Positions 25,349 to 33,030 of a DNA stretch of 51,998 nt are shown here, in pieces. The notes beneath the pieces are model-generated. The model made no database searches, had not been told where the DNA came from, and saw only the letters and a list, made by a program, of their open reading frames with translations. Each line of letters opens with the position of its first letter. The first letter of the stretch is position 1. Made by a program: the position numbers and the translations under genes. The DNA is taken from contig NZ_JAELTV010000005.1 of the NCBI RefSeq assembly GCF_016429005.1, positions 1-51,998 on the forward strand, given 5' to 3'. The stretch is from Pedobacter sp. ASV19. Its GTDB lineage: Bacteria; Bacteroidota; Bacteroidia; Sphingobacteriales; Sphingobacteriaceae.

Positions 25349-26281
25349 ATGAATAAAGATTTTTGGTACGGGGTGTTCCCTGCTATTACAACTAAATTTA
25401 CAGTAGAGGAAGAATTGGATATGGATGCCTGTATGGCAGGAATAGAAGCTCAATTAGAAGCCGGTGTAAATGGGATTGTGCTGGGTGGTTCTCTTGGAGA
25501 AGCCAGTACATTAACTGAAGAGGAGAAATTTAAGCTGACTGCCGCTACAGTGGCGAAAGTTGCCGGAAGGGTGCCTGTAATTTTTAATATTGCTGAACAA
25601 TCTACAAAAGTTGCTGTTCACCAGGCGCAGAAAGCAGCAGAACTTGGGGTGGACGGTCTGATGATTCTTCCCCCGCTTCGTTATTTTGCATCTGAAGAGG
25701 AAACTGTTGCTTTCTTTTCTGCGGTTGCAGAAAGTACTGATCTTCCAATTATGATCTATAACAATCCGGTAGATTATAAGATCCATGTGACCCTTGATAT
25801 GTTTGAGCAGCTGAAAAAATATCCAAATATTCAGGCGGTTAAGGAGTCTACCAGAGATGTAGGAAATGTAACCCGTATGTTAAATCGTTTTGGGGATCGT
25901 TTTAAGATCCTTACAGGGGTTGATCCTTTGGCCCTGGAAAGTATACTGATTGGGGCGCATGGCTGGGTGGCTGGTTTAGTGGATGCCTTTCCAAAAGAAA
26001 CCGTGGCTATATTTCGCCTGGCAAAAGAAGGACGTCATGAAGAAGCCATACAGATTTACCGCTGGTTCATGCCTTTACTGGATCTGGATATCCATCCAAA
26101 ACTGGTACAATATATTAAACTGGCGGAAGTAGCCACAGGTACTGGAACAGAATATGTGCGTTCACCCCGTTTGGTTCTTAAAGGTGCGGAACGTGAACGT
26201 ATTCAAAAAGTAATTGATGATGCTTTAGCGATCAGGCCGGAACTTCCTGAAGGAAGCTGGGGCGTATTGAAAGCGGTATAA
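25349..26281 (+). CDS. Dihydrodipicolinate-synthase family, probable pyrroline-4-hydroxy-2-carboxylate deaminase
   Basis: A 310-residue class I aldolase-type barrel. The Schiff-base lysine is Lys165 in IQAVKEST, and the upstream IMIYNNPV supplies the expected tyrosine. In hydroxyproline catabolism this family converts cis-4-hydroxy-D-proline-derived pyrroline-4-hydroxy-2-carboxylate to 2-oxoglutarate semialdehyde plus ammonia. The family alone would allow several lyases. The assignment rests on its direct neighbours: semialdehyde dehydrogenase 10 nt downstream, hydroxyproline epimerase and D-amino-acid dehydrogenase. It corresponds functionally to LhpC of Pseudomonas. Confidence 0.88.
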   Translation: MNKDFWYGVFPAITTKFTVEEELDMDACMAGIEAQLEAGVNGIVLGGSLGEASTLTEEEKFKLTAATVAKVAGRVPVIFNIAEQSTKVAVHQAQKAAELGVDGLMILPPLRYFASEEETVAFFSAVAESTDLPIMIYNNPVDYKIHVTLDMFEQLKKYPNIQAVKESTRDVGNVTRMLNRFGDRFKILTGVDPLALESILIGAHGWVAGLVDAFPKETVAIFRLAKEGRHEEAIQIYRWFMPLLDLDIHPKLVQYIKLAEVATGTGTEYVRSPRLVLKGAERERIQKVIDDALAIRPELPEGSWGVLKAV

Positions 26282-26291
26282 CAAAAACATC

Positions 26292-27869
26292 ATGGACGGA
26301 AGAAATATCATTGGTTATGAATATGTACCAGCGGGAACTACAGTCTTTAAGGCTGTAAACCCGCTGTCTGAATCTTTACTGGAGGGTGATTTTTATCCTG
26401 CAGTTCCTGCTGATGTGGAGCGGGCTGTATTGAAGGCAGAAGAGGCTTTTAGGCTGTACAGAAAAATTGATAAAAACAGGAAAGCGGCCTTTTTACGGTC
26501 TATTGGGGAGGAAATTATTGCTCTGGGACCAGAACTGATTGAAAGGGCCTGTGCAGAGAGTGGTTTACCTGAAGCCAGGATTCTGGGGGAAAGAGGGAGA
26601 ACAACAGCACAGTTGAATCTCTTTGCTGACCTTATAGAGGAGGGCTCCTGGGTAGAGGCCGTGATTGATTCAGCACTTCCCGACCGTCAGCCTGTACCAA
26701 GACCAGATATCAGACGAATGCTGGTACCTCTGGGACCGGTTGTCGTTTTTGGGGCGAGTAATTTTCCTTTGGCTTTTTCTGTTGCAGGCGGCGATACGGC
26801 CTCTGCATTGGCGGCAGGTTGCCCTGTGATCGTGAAAGCGCATCCGGCGCATCCGGGAACGAGTGCTTTGGTTGGTCAGGCCATTCTTAAGGCGGCAAAA
26901 GATCACGGCCTTCCTGACGGTGTTTTTTCTTTGTTATTTGATCAGGGCTATGAAATCGGTGCAGGGTTGGTGAAACATCCAAAAGTAACTGCAGTTGCCT
27001 TTACGGGTTCTTTTAAAGGTGGAATGGCCTTGATCCGTCTGGCGGGAGAGCGTGCTGTACCCATTCCTGTATTTGCAGAAATGGGCAGTATCAATCCGGT
27101 AGTATTGTTGCCACAGGCACTGGAGAAAAGAGCGGAGGAAATGGCCGTGCAGTATGCGGGCTCTATTTCCATGGGTGCAGGACAATTTTGCACCAATCCA
27201 GGGTTGCTTTTGGCTTTAAAAGGTGCCGGTTTGGATCGGTTTAAAGAAAAATTAATTGAAACGGCAGCTGGACTACCTGCTGCAACTATGCTGACTTCTG
27301 GTATATTTAAGCACTTTTCAGCAGGAGCCGAAAAGACATTGAAAGAAGAAGGCGTACAGCTTTTGGTGCAAGCCGGAAATGGAGATGCTGAAAAAGCGAA
27401 TCAGGCCAGGACTGTGATTGCTCAGGTGCAGGCACAGCACTTTCTGAACAACCCAGCTTTGAAAGAGGAAGTTTTTGGCCCCTGGTCTTTGCTGGTGATC
27501 GCCGATACAGAAACCGAATTACTTCAGGTACTGAAAGCAGCAGGCGGACAATTGACGCTATCTGTTATGGCCGAGGCTTCGGAGCTGGAATCTTATCCGG
27601 ATCTTCTGGATCAGGTATTGTTGCAGGCCGGCCGGGTATTGATGAACGGTGTCCCTACAGGTGTGGAAGTTTGTGCAGCCATGCAGCATGGCGGGCCTTT
27701 TCCAGCCAGCAGTGACAGCAGGTTTACCTCTGTGGGTTCTATGGCGATCAAAAGATTTGTAAGGCCGTTGAGTTGGCAAAACTGGCCGGTTTTACTGTTG
27801 CCTGATGAACTAAAAATTGGAAATCCTCTGGGCATATGGAGGATCGTAAATAACCAAATGACTAAATAA
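26292..27869 (+). CDS. Aldehyde dehydrogenase, probable 2-oxoglutarate semialdehyde dehydrogenase
   Basis: A 525-residue NAD(P)-dependent aldehyde dehydrogenase. The catalytic Cys300 is in GAGQFCTNPG and the general base Glu263 in PVFAEMGSINP, with the cofactor-binding VTAVAFTGSFKGG loop before it. The length and the GQFCTNPG signature fit the 2-oxoglutarate semialdehyde dehydrogenase group, which oxidises the last intermediate of hydroxyproline (and some pentose) catabolism to 2-oxoglutarate. It is 10 nt after the deaminase gene and 7 nt before the epimerase gene. Because oxidative L-arabinose pathways share this step, a dual role is possible, but the window carries the isomerase route for arabinose. 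Confidence 0.9.
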   Translation: MDGRNIIGYEYVPAGTTVFKAVNPLSESLLEGDFYPAVPADVERAVLKAEEAFRLYRKIDKNRKAAFLRSIGEEIIALGPELIERACAESGLPEARILGERGRTTAQLNLFADLIEEGSWVEAVIDSALPDRQPVPRPDIRRMLVPLGPVVVFGASNFPLAFSVAGGDTASALAAGCPVIVKAHPAHPGTSALVGQAILKAAKDHGLPDGVFSLLFDQGYEIGAGLVKHPKVTAVAFTGSFKGGMALIRLAGERAVPIPVFAEMGSINPVVLLPQALEKRAEEMAVQYAGSISMGAGQFCTNPGLLLALKGAGLDRFKEKLIETAAGLPAATMLTSGIFKHFSAGAEKTLKEEGVQLLVQAGNGDAEKANQARTVIAQVQAQHFLNNPALKEEVFGPWSLLVIADTETELLQVLKAAGGQLTLSVMAEASELESYPDLLDQVLLQAGRVLMNGVPTGVEVCAAMQHGGPFPASSDSRFTSVGSMAIKRFVRPLSWQNWPVLLLPDELKIGNPLGIWRIVNNQMTK

Positions 27870-27876
27870 AAAGATA

Positions 27877-28878
27877 ATGGCGGTAAAGACCTTTTTTTGT
27901 GTTGATGCACATACTTGCGGAAATCCTGTACGGCTGGTGGCTGGTGGAGGGCCAAATCTCAGCGGTGCGAATATGAGTGAGAAAAGACAGCATTTTTTGA
28001 AAGAATACGACTGGATCAGGCAGGGCTTGATGTATGAACCCCGGGGCCATGATATGATGTCGGGAAGTATTCTCTATCCTCCGCATGATCCTGAAAATGA
28101 TGTGGCTGTTTTATTTATTGAAACCAGTGGTTGTTTGCCCATGTGCGGACACGGTACCATTGGAACCATTACTATTGCTATTGAAGAGGGGTTGATCATT
28201 CCTAAAACACCGGGAGTTGTGAAAATGGAGGCTCCTGCGGGGCTGGTTCATATAGAATATGCTGCCGAAAATAATAAAGTAAGCCATGTAAAGCTTCGTA
28301 ATGTCGCCTCTTACCTGGCCGCCTCAGATCTGACGGTAGAATGTCCGGATCTGGGAACACTGACTTTTGATGTCGCTTATGGCGGTAATTTTTATGCGAT
28401 TATAGATCCGCAGCAAAATTATAAGGGCATTGATCAGTATGCTGCAGATCAACTGATTTCCTGGAGTCGGGTGATCAGAAAAAGGATCAATGAGTTATAC
28501 AGTTTTGTACACCCGGAAAATCCAACCATTAAGGATTGTACCCATATCCTTTGGGCTGGAGATACTATGGATCCAGGTTCTACGGCAAGGAATGCGGTTT
28601 TTTACGGAGATAAAGCGATTGATCGTTCACCATGCGGTACCGGAACTTCGGCAAGAATGGCCCAATGGCATGCTAAAGGCAAATTGAACAAAGGAGACTC
28701 TTTTATTCATGAAAGTATAATTGGGAGTAAATTTATTGGCCGGGTAGAAGATGTGGTGGATTTAAAAGGTATACCCGCTATTATTCCAAGCATCCAGGGC
28801 TGGGCTAAGGTATACGGATACAATACCATCAAAATCGACGACGATGATCCCTATGCAAAAGGATTCCAGGTACTCTAA
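27877..28878 (+). CDS. 4-hydroxyproline 2-epimerase (proline racemase family)
   Basis: A 333-residue enzyme that inverts C2 of trans-4-hydroxy-L-proline to cis-4-hydroxy-D-proline. Both catalytic cysteines are present: Cys90 in PMCGHGTIG and Cys253 in DRSPCGTGTSARMA. Enzymes in which the first Cys is Thr or Ser act as dehydratases or on other substrates, so retention of both supports an epimerase or racemase. It lies between the dehydrogenases for downstream steps. Proline racemase is the alternative, made unlikely by context. Confidence 0.92.
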   Translation: MAVKTFFCVDAHTCGNPVRLVAGGGPNLSGANMSEKRQHFLKEYDWIRQGLMYEPRGHDMMSGSILYPPHDPENDVAVLFIETSGCLPMCGHGTIGTITIAIEEGLIIPKTPGVVKMEAPAGLVHIEYAAENNKVSHVKLRNVASYLAASDLTVECPDLGTLTFDVAYGGNFYAIIDPQQNYKGIDQYAADQLISWSRVIRKRINELYSFVHPENPTIKDCTHILWAGDTMDPGSTARNAVFYGDKAIDRSPCGTGTSARMAQWHAKGKLNKGDSFIHESIIGSKFIGRVEDVVDLKGIPAIIPSIQGWAKVYGYNTIKIDDDDPYAKGFQVL

Positions 28879-28917
28879 ATTACACGAAATTTCAACCACA
28901 TTATCATTTAAACCTTA

Positions 28918-30162
28918 ATGGGAAAAGTTATCATCATCGGGGGTGGGATTATCGGGCTGAGCTCGGCCTATTACCTCCATAAATCTGGCTGGGAAGTCAC
29001 AGTTTTGGATAAAGGAGAACTGACAGACAATTGTTCTTTTGGAAATGCGGGGATGATTGTTCCCAGTCATTTTGTTCCGCTTGCTGCTCCGGGCATGGTA
29101 GAAAAAGGTCTGCGCTGGATGTTCAACAGTAAAAGCCCTTTTTATGTGAAGCCTTCTTTGAACCCGGCATTGATCTCCTGGGGATTAAAATTCCTGAAAA
29201 GTGCCAATCAACGGCATCTGGATAATTCTGCCCAACCTTTAATTGATATTTCATTACTCAGTAAACATTTGTACCAGGAACTGGCTGCAGCTCTTGGAAA
29301 TTTTGGTTTGCAGGAAAATGGCATCCTGATGCTATTTAAGACCGTCCATACCGGAGAGGAGGAGCTGGCGATGTCTAAAGAAGCCAGAAAGCTGGGTTTA
29401 GATGTTGTTGATCTTTCACCTGAGGAATGCAGGGCCTTACAACCAGACCTGGAGCTGGATGTGATGGGAGGGGTGCATTACCGTTGTGATGCTCATCTCA
29501 GTCCTAATGTGCTGCTGCCCATGCTGACACGCTATCTGGAAAGACAGGGGGTACAGATCAAAAGAAACCATGAAGTAACCCATATTTCAAAAACAGGCGG
29601 AAAGATCGGTAGTTTAACTGCAGGTGGAAAGGAGCATACCGCAGATCGGTATGTGCTGGCTGGCGGTTCATGGTCACCTGGTATTGCAAAACAGGCTGGG
29701 TTGAATATTCCATTGATGCCAGGTAAAGGCTATTCTTTTATGGTAGATGATGTACAGAAGAATATGCACATTGCAGCGTTGCTTTGTGAAGCTAAAGTTG
29801 CCGTTACCCCTATGGGAGAACAGATCCGCTTCGGGGGAACTATGGAGATTGATCAGATCAACAGCCGGATCAACAGGAACCGGGTGAAAGGAATTGTGGA
29901 ATCTATTCCCAGATATTTTCCCGGTATTCAGCCTGCGCTACCAGCAGATAAAGACATCTGGTTTGGCTTCAGACCTTGTTCGCCGGATGGCTTGCCTTAT
30001 ATTGGTTCCAGTGCTAAACTGGGTAATTTGGTGATCGCTACCGGGCATGGTATGATGGGCTTAAGCCTTGGGCCAGCTACAGGTAAACTGGTACAGGAAG
30101 TACTGGATGAGGTACCAAATTCTATCAATATTACCCCTTTTTCGGTAAACCGTTATCTATAG
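28918..30162 (+). CDS. FAD-dependent D-amino-acid dehydrogenase, probable D-hydroxyproline dehydrogenase
   Basis: A 414-residue DadA-type flavoprotein. The N-terminal dinucleotide motif GGGIIGLSSAYYL is at residues 8-20, and the C-terminal FAD loop TGHGMMGLSLGPATG is characteristic of the DAO superfamily. It would oxidise cis-4-hydroxy-D-proline to pyrroline-4-hydroxy-2-carboxylate and pass electrons to the respiratory chain. It begins 39 nt after the epimerase and completes the four-enzyme pathway. It is a single-chain enzyme, unlike the heteromultimeric LhpBEF of Pseudomonas. Confidence 0.9.
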   Translation: MGKVIIIGGGIIGLSSAYYLHKSGWEVTVLDKGELTDNCSFGNAGMIVPSHFVPLAAPGMVEKGLRWMFNSKSPFYVKPSLNPALISWGLKFLKSANQRHLDNSAQPLIDISLLSKHLYQELAAALGNFGLQENGILMLFKTVHTGEEELAMSKEARKLGLDVVDLSPEECRALQPDLELDVMGGVHYRCDAHLSPNVLLPMLTRYLERQGVQIKRNHEVTHISKTGGKIGSLTAGGKEHTADRYVLAGGSWSPGIAKQAGLNIPLMPGKGYSFMVDDVQKNMHIAALLCEAKVAVTPMGEQIRFGGTMEIDQINSRINRNRVKGIVESIPRYFPGIQPALPADKDIWFGFRPCSPDGLPYIGSSAKLGNLVIATGHGMMGLSLGPATGKLVQEVLDEVPNSINITPFSVNRYL

Positions 30163-30230
30163 AGGGTAATATCCTGTTGAAAATAATAAACGTCAAAATG
30201 ATTATTATTTTGTGATTTATTATAGAATTC

Positions 30231-30260
30231 ATGTATATTTAATTTCAATTAGATATACAT
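30231..30260. promoter_or_regulatory. 30-bp near-perfect palindrome overlapping a start codon
   Basis: The 14-nt arms ATGTATATTTAATT and AATTAGATATACAT surround a 2-nt centre and match at 13 of 14 positions. The last two bases are the AT of the ATG of the downstream AraC regulator. The position is well suited to autoregulation, either as a DNA operator or as a hairpin hiding the start codon. Confidence 0.6.
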
Positions 30261-31122
30261 GAAGGTTTTACCATTTACGATACCCGTTTCTCCGAACAAG
30301 ACCATCATGGTCCAGTTGGAAGAGTTGCCTTACTTTTATACCTTTCTCCACCGTCATCAGGAAATACAACTGACCTGGGTGCAGGAGGGGGAAGGCACTT
30401 TGGTAGCGGGTATGAACATGCATATCTTTCGGTCTGGAGAGATTTATCTTTTTGGCGCCAACATGCCGCATCTGTTCAAAAGTGAACCAGAGTATTTTGC
30501 ACCCGACAGCAAGAAGAAGATCAAAGCGGTAACCATCTTTTTTAATCCTAAAGACAAGTTGTCGAGTTTGTTTGATCTGCCCGAAATGAAAATGGTGAGC
30601 AATTTCCTGAAGGATTTTGAAAGTGGTTTTAAGGTACCTCCTCATATGTATTCTGATATCTCCGGAAGGATTTTAAGTATCCTGCATTCGGAGGGGATTG
30701 ATCAGTTGATGCAATTTCTGCAGCTGCTCAAATCGCTCAGTAGTTTGAAAGATCTGAGTCCTTTAACGGTGAGCTCATTTCCCCGTTCTATCAACGATAA
30801 TGAGGGGATGCGGATTGCTTCAATTTATAATTATATCATTCAGAACTATAGCCGTGCGCTGACCCTGGAGGAAGTGGCTGAGCAGGCTTGTATGACGCCT
30901 CATGCTTTTTGCCGCTATTTCAAAAAACACACACGTTATACGTTGGTGAGCTTTTTGAATAAAGTGAGGATCAATGAGGCTTGTAAAATGTTAACCAGCG
31001 GGATCCACAACGGGATTGCTTCTGTAGCTTACAGTTGCGGGTTCAACAGCATCACCAACTTTAACCGGGTATTCAAATCTATTACCGGTAAATCACCGCG
31101 CGGCTATATGGGACAGTATTGA
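30259..31122 (+). CDS. AraC-family regulator of the hydroxyproline locus
   Basis: A 287-residue transcription factor. The N-terminal cupin (about 20-110) has FLHRHQEIQLTWVQEGEGTL and GEIYLFGANMPHLFKSEPEY. The C-terminal DNA-binding domain (about 190-287) has TLEEVAEQACMTPHAFCRYF and the signature CGFNSITNFNRVFKSITGKS. It is the same architecture as the regulator at 15488-16336 but only distantly similar. It lies between the hydroxyproline enzymes and an amino-acid permease, all on one strand, so it is the obvious candidate to sense hydroxyproline or an intermediate. Confidence 0.9.
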   Translation: MKVLPFTIPVSPNKTIMVQLEELPYFYTFLHRHQEIQLTWVQEGEGTLVAGMNMHIFRSGEIYLFGANMPHLFKSEPEYFAPDSKKKIKAVTIFFNPKDKLSSLFDLPEMKMVSNFLKDFESGFKVPPHMYSDISGRILSILHSEGIDQLMQFLQLLKSLSSLKDLSPLTVSSFPRSINDNEGMRIASIYNYIIQNYSRALTLEEVAEQACMTPHAFCRYFKKHTRYTLVSFLNKVRINEACKMLTSGIHNGIASVAYSCGFNSITNFNRVFKSITGKSPRGYMGQY

Positions 31123-31186
31123 TCTTTCCTGTTAATTTTGGTCAATTATTGATTAAAAACGGGAAAGTGCCACCCTGTGAATCTGC

Positions 31187-31194
31187 TATTTTTG
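31187..31194 (+). promoter_or_regulatory. Possible -7 promoter element, TATTTTTG
   Basis: It matches TAnnTTTG 58 bp upstream of the permease ATG. No convincing -33 partner is seen. A small hairpin, GCTTCG-GTTTTAA-CGAAGC, at about 31201-31219 would fall in the leader. Confidence 0.3.
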
Positions 31195-31252
31195 ATTTAA
31201 GCTTCGGTTTTAACGAAGCCGAACCAACCTAAACCAAAAAAGCAAACCTTCT

Positions 31253-32656
31253 ATGAGTGATTCTACGACTGCATTTAAGCCTTCTCTTTCCCTGACAGAT
31301 GCGACCATGCTGGTTGCCGGAAGCATGATCGGCTCAGGTATTTTTATTGTAAGTGCAGATATTGTACGTAATGTGGGCAGTTCGGGCTGGCTCATCGCTG
31401 TTTGGCTGATCACAGGTTTTATGACCCTGGCTGCTGCGCTTTGTTATGGTGAGCTGAGTGCAATGTTTCCTAAGGCTGGAGGACAATATGTATACCTCCG
31501 GGAAGCCTATAATCCCCTGGTGAGTTTTCTCTATGGCTGGAGTTTTTTTGCAGTGATCCAGACGGCAACTATTGCAGCTGTTGGTGTAGCCTTTGCTAAA
31601 TTCACGGCTTATATTTTTCCACAGTTTAGTGAGGACCTTGTTTTTGCAGATCTGGGTTTCGTACATATTTCCCCTGCGCAGATCCTGGCAGTTGGCGTGG
31701 TGATTTTTCTAACCCTTCTGAACACGGCGGGTGTGAAGAGCGGTAAGAATATCCAGACCAGTTTTACTGTAGTTAAACTCCTGAGTCTGGGTGGCTTGAT
31801 CTTATTTGGTTTTATCGCTGCAAAATCGGATGTCTTACATGCCAATTGGAGTAAGGCCTGGGAGATGCATAAACTACGGCCCTCGGGGGTGACAGAGGGT
31901 TATACTTTCATTCCTGCATTGGGAGCTGTTGCCGCCGCTATGGTGGGTTCTATTTTTAGCAGTGATTCCTGGCATAATGTGACGTTTATTGCAGGTGAGG
32001 TGAAGAATCCTAAGCGTAATATTGGTTTAAGTCTTTTTCTGGGGACCATGGTTGTAACGATCATTTATGTGGCTACGAATTTCATGTATACAGGGGTGCT
32101 TTCTTTACAGGAAATTGCTTCTGCGGATAAGGACCGGGTAGCGATCACTGCTTCTCATGTGATTTTTGGGAATTCGGGTACGGTGATTATTGCATTGATG
32201 ATCATGATTTCTACGTTTGGCTGTAATAATGGCCTGATCATGGCTGGCGCAAGGGTTTATTATACCATGGCTAAGGATGGTTTATTCTTTAAACCTGCGG
32301 GCACGTTAAACAAGAATGCGGTGCCGTCTTATGCGCTTTGGTTTCAGTGTGTGTTTGCTTGTTTGTGGTGTTTTAGCGGGAAGTATGGGGATTTGCTGGA
32401 TATGATCTCTTTTGTCGTGGTTGGGTTTTATATGCTCACGATTTTTGGAATTGTGTTGCTTCGTAAGAAGCGGCCTGACTTGCCAAGGCCGTATAAGGTG
32501 ATTGGTTATCCTGTTTTGCCGGTTTTGTACATTTTGATGGGATTGGCTTTTTGTGTTTTGCTGATTGTGTTTAAGCCGAAATTTACATGGCCGGGGTTGA
32601 TTATTACAGCGATTGGAATTCCAATCTATTACCTCATCAGGCCCAAAAAGGGCTAA
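31253..32656 (+). CDS. APC-family amino-acid permease
   Basis: A 467-residue inner-membrane transporter with about twelve hydrophobic segments. The family's first-helix substrate motif is present as ATMLVAGSMIGSGIFIVSAD, and the protein ends in positively charged RPKKG. It belongs to the amino acid-polyamine-organocation superfamily, LAT-like branch. Being the last gene on the same strand as the hydroxyproline enzymes, it likely imports hydroxyproline, proline or small imino peptides. Ten bases after its stop codon a very large palindromic hairpin begins. Confidence 0.92.
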   Translation: MSDSTTAFKPSLSLTDATMLVAGSMIGSGIFIVSADIVRNVGSSGWLIAVWLITGFMTLAAALCYGELSAMFPKAGGQYVYLREAYNPLVSFLYGWSFFAVIQTATIAAVGVAFAKFTAYIFPQFSEDLVFADLGFVHISPAQILAVGVVIFLTLLNTAGVKSGKNIQTSFTVVKLLSLGGLILFGFIAAKSDVLHANWSKAWEMHKLRPSGVTEGYTFIPALGAVAAAMVGSIFSSDSWHNVTFIAGEVKNPKRNIGLSLFLGTMVVTIIYVATNFMYTGVLSLQEIASADKDRVAITASHVIFGNSGTVIIALMIMISTFGCNNGLIMAGARVYYTMAKDGLFFKPAGTLNKNAVPSYALWFQCVFACLWCFSGKYGDLLDMISFVVVGFYMLTIFGIVLLRKKRPDLPRPYKVIGYPVLPVLYILMGLAFCVLLIVFKPKFTWPGLIITAIGIPIYYLIRPKKG

Positions 32657-32665
32657 GCTTTTTAT

Positions 32666-32759
32666 AAAAGTCAATATACTCTTCGAGGACTGGACTCCTT
32701 GCCCCGCTGCGCTCTTATGGCAAGGCGCCCTGAGGTCCTCTCTGAGTATATTGACTTTT
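32666..32759 (+). terminator. Giant nested palindrome A, terminator-like
   Basis: The basal stem AAAAGTCAATATACTC (32666-32681) pairs perfectly with GAGTATATTGACTTTT (32744-32759). Inside is a 56-bp core (32685-32740), GAGGAC...CCTTGCC-loop-GGCAAGG...GTCCTC. The structure ends in a T-run and starts 10 nt after the permease stop, as an intrinsic terminator would. The core is 52/56 identical to the reverse complement of the core in palindrome B. Confidence 0.8.
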
Positions 32760-32800
32760 CTGGGCGCTTAGTTTGGGTGCTTATCCGACAAAGCGCACAG

Positions 32801-32840
32801 TATGGAATAATGCTAATCTATATGGAATGATGCTAATTTG
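32801..32840 (+). repeat. 20-bp tandem duplication
   Basis: TATGGAATAATGCTAATCTA is followed directly by TATGGAATGATGCTAATTTG, with 17 of 20 positions identical. It lies in the spacer between the two large palindromes. Function unknown. Confidence 0.8.
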
Positions 32841-32933
32841 CATAAAATGTATAGTGCATTAACGTGGAACATGAATAAACTATTCGCCTATACTTCATGC
32901 ACGGATATCCCCCCCTCCATGCTAAGCGCCATG

Positions 32934-33030
32934 AAAAAATAGATGTTACTCCGAGAGGACCTCAGGGCGCCTTGCCACAAGAGCGAAGCGAGGCAAGGAG
33001 TCCAGTCCTCGAAGAGTACATCTATTTTTT
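32934..33030 (-). terminator. Giant nested palindrome B, terminator-like
   Basis: The basal stem AAAAAATAGATGTTACTC (32934-32951) pairs with GAGTACATCTATTTTTT (33014-33030) with one bulged T. The 56-bp core (32955-33010) is the inverted, 4-mismatch copy of the core in palindrome A. On the - strand the structure directly follows the aminopeptidase P gene and overlaps its TAA by two bases. Both palindromes thus have the same orientation relative to the gene they terminate. Confidence 0.8.

Larger units (their letters stand above)
32657..33028. other. Convergent intergenic region with two large palindromes
   Basis: The 372 bp between the convergent permease and aminopeptidase P genes hold palindrome A (32666-32759), palindrome B (32934-33030), a 20-bp tandem duplication (32801-32840), and a 9-bp inverted repeat GGCGCTTAG (32763-32771) / CTAAGCGCC (32922-32930). 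No gene is seen. Confidence 0.85.

Noticed and set aside
31201-31230. Short stem GCTTCG/CGAAGC before the permease start considered as a riboswitch
   Set aside because: Only a 6-bp stem is present, without a recognisable aptamer or expression platform.
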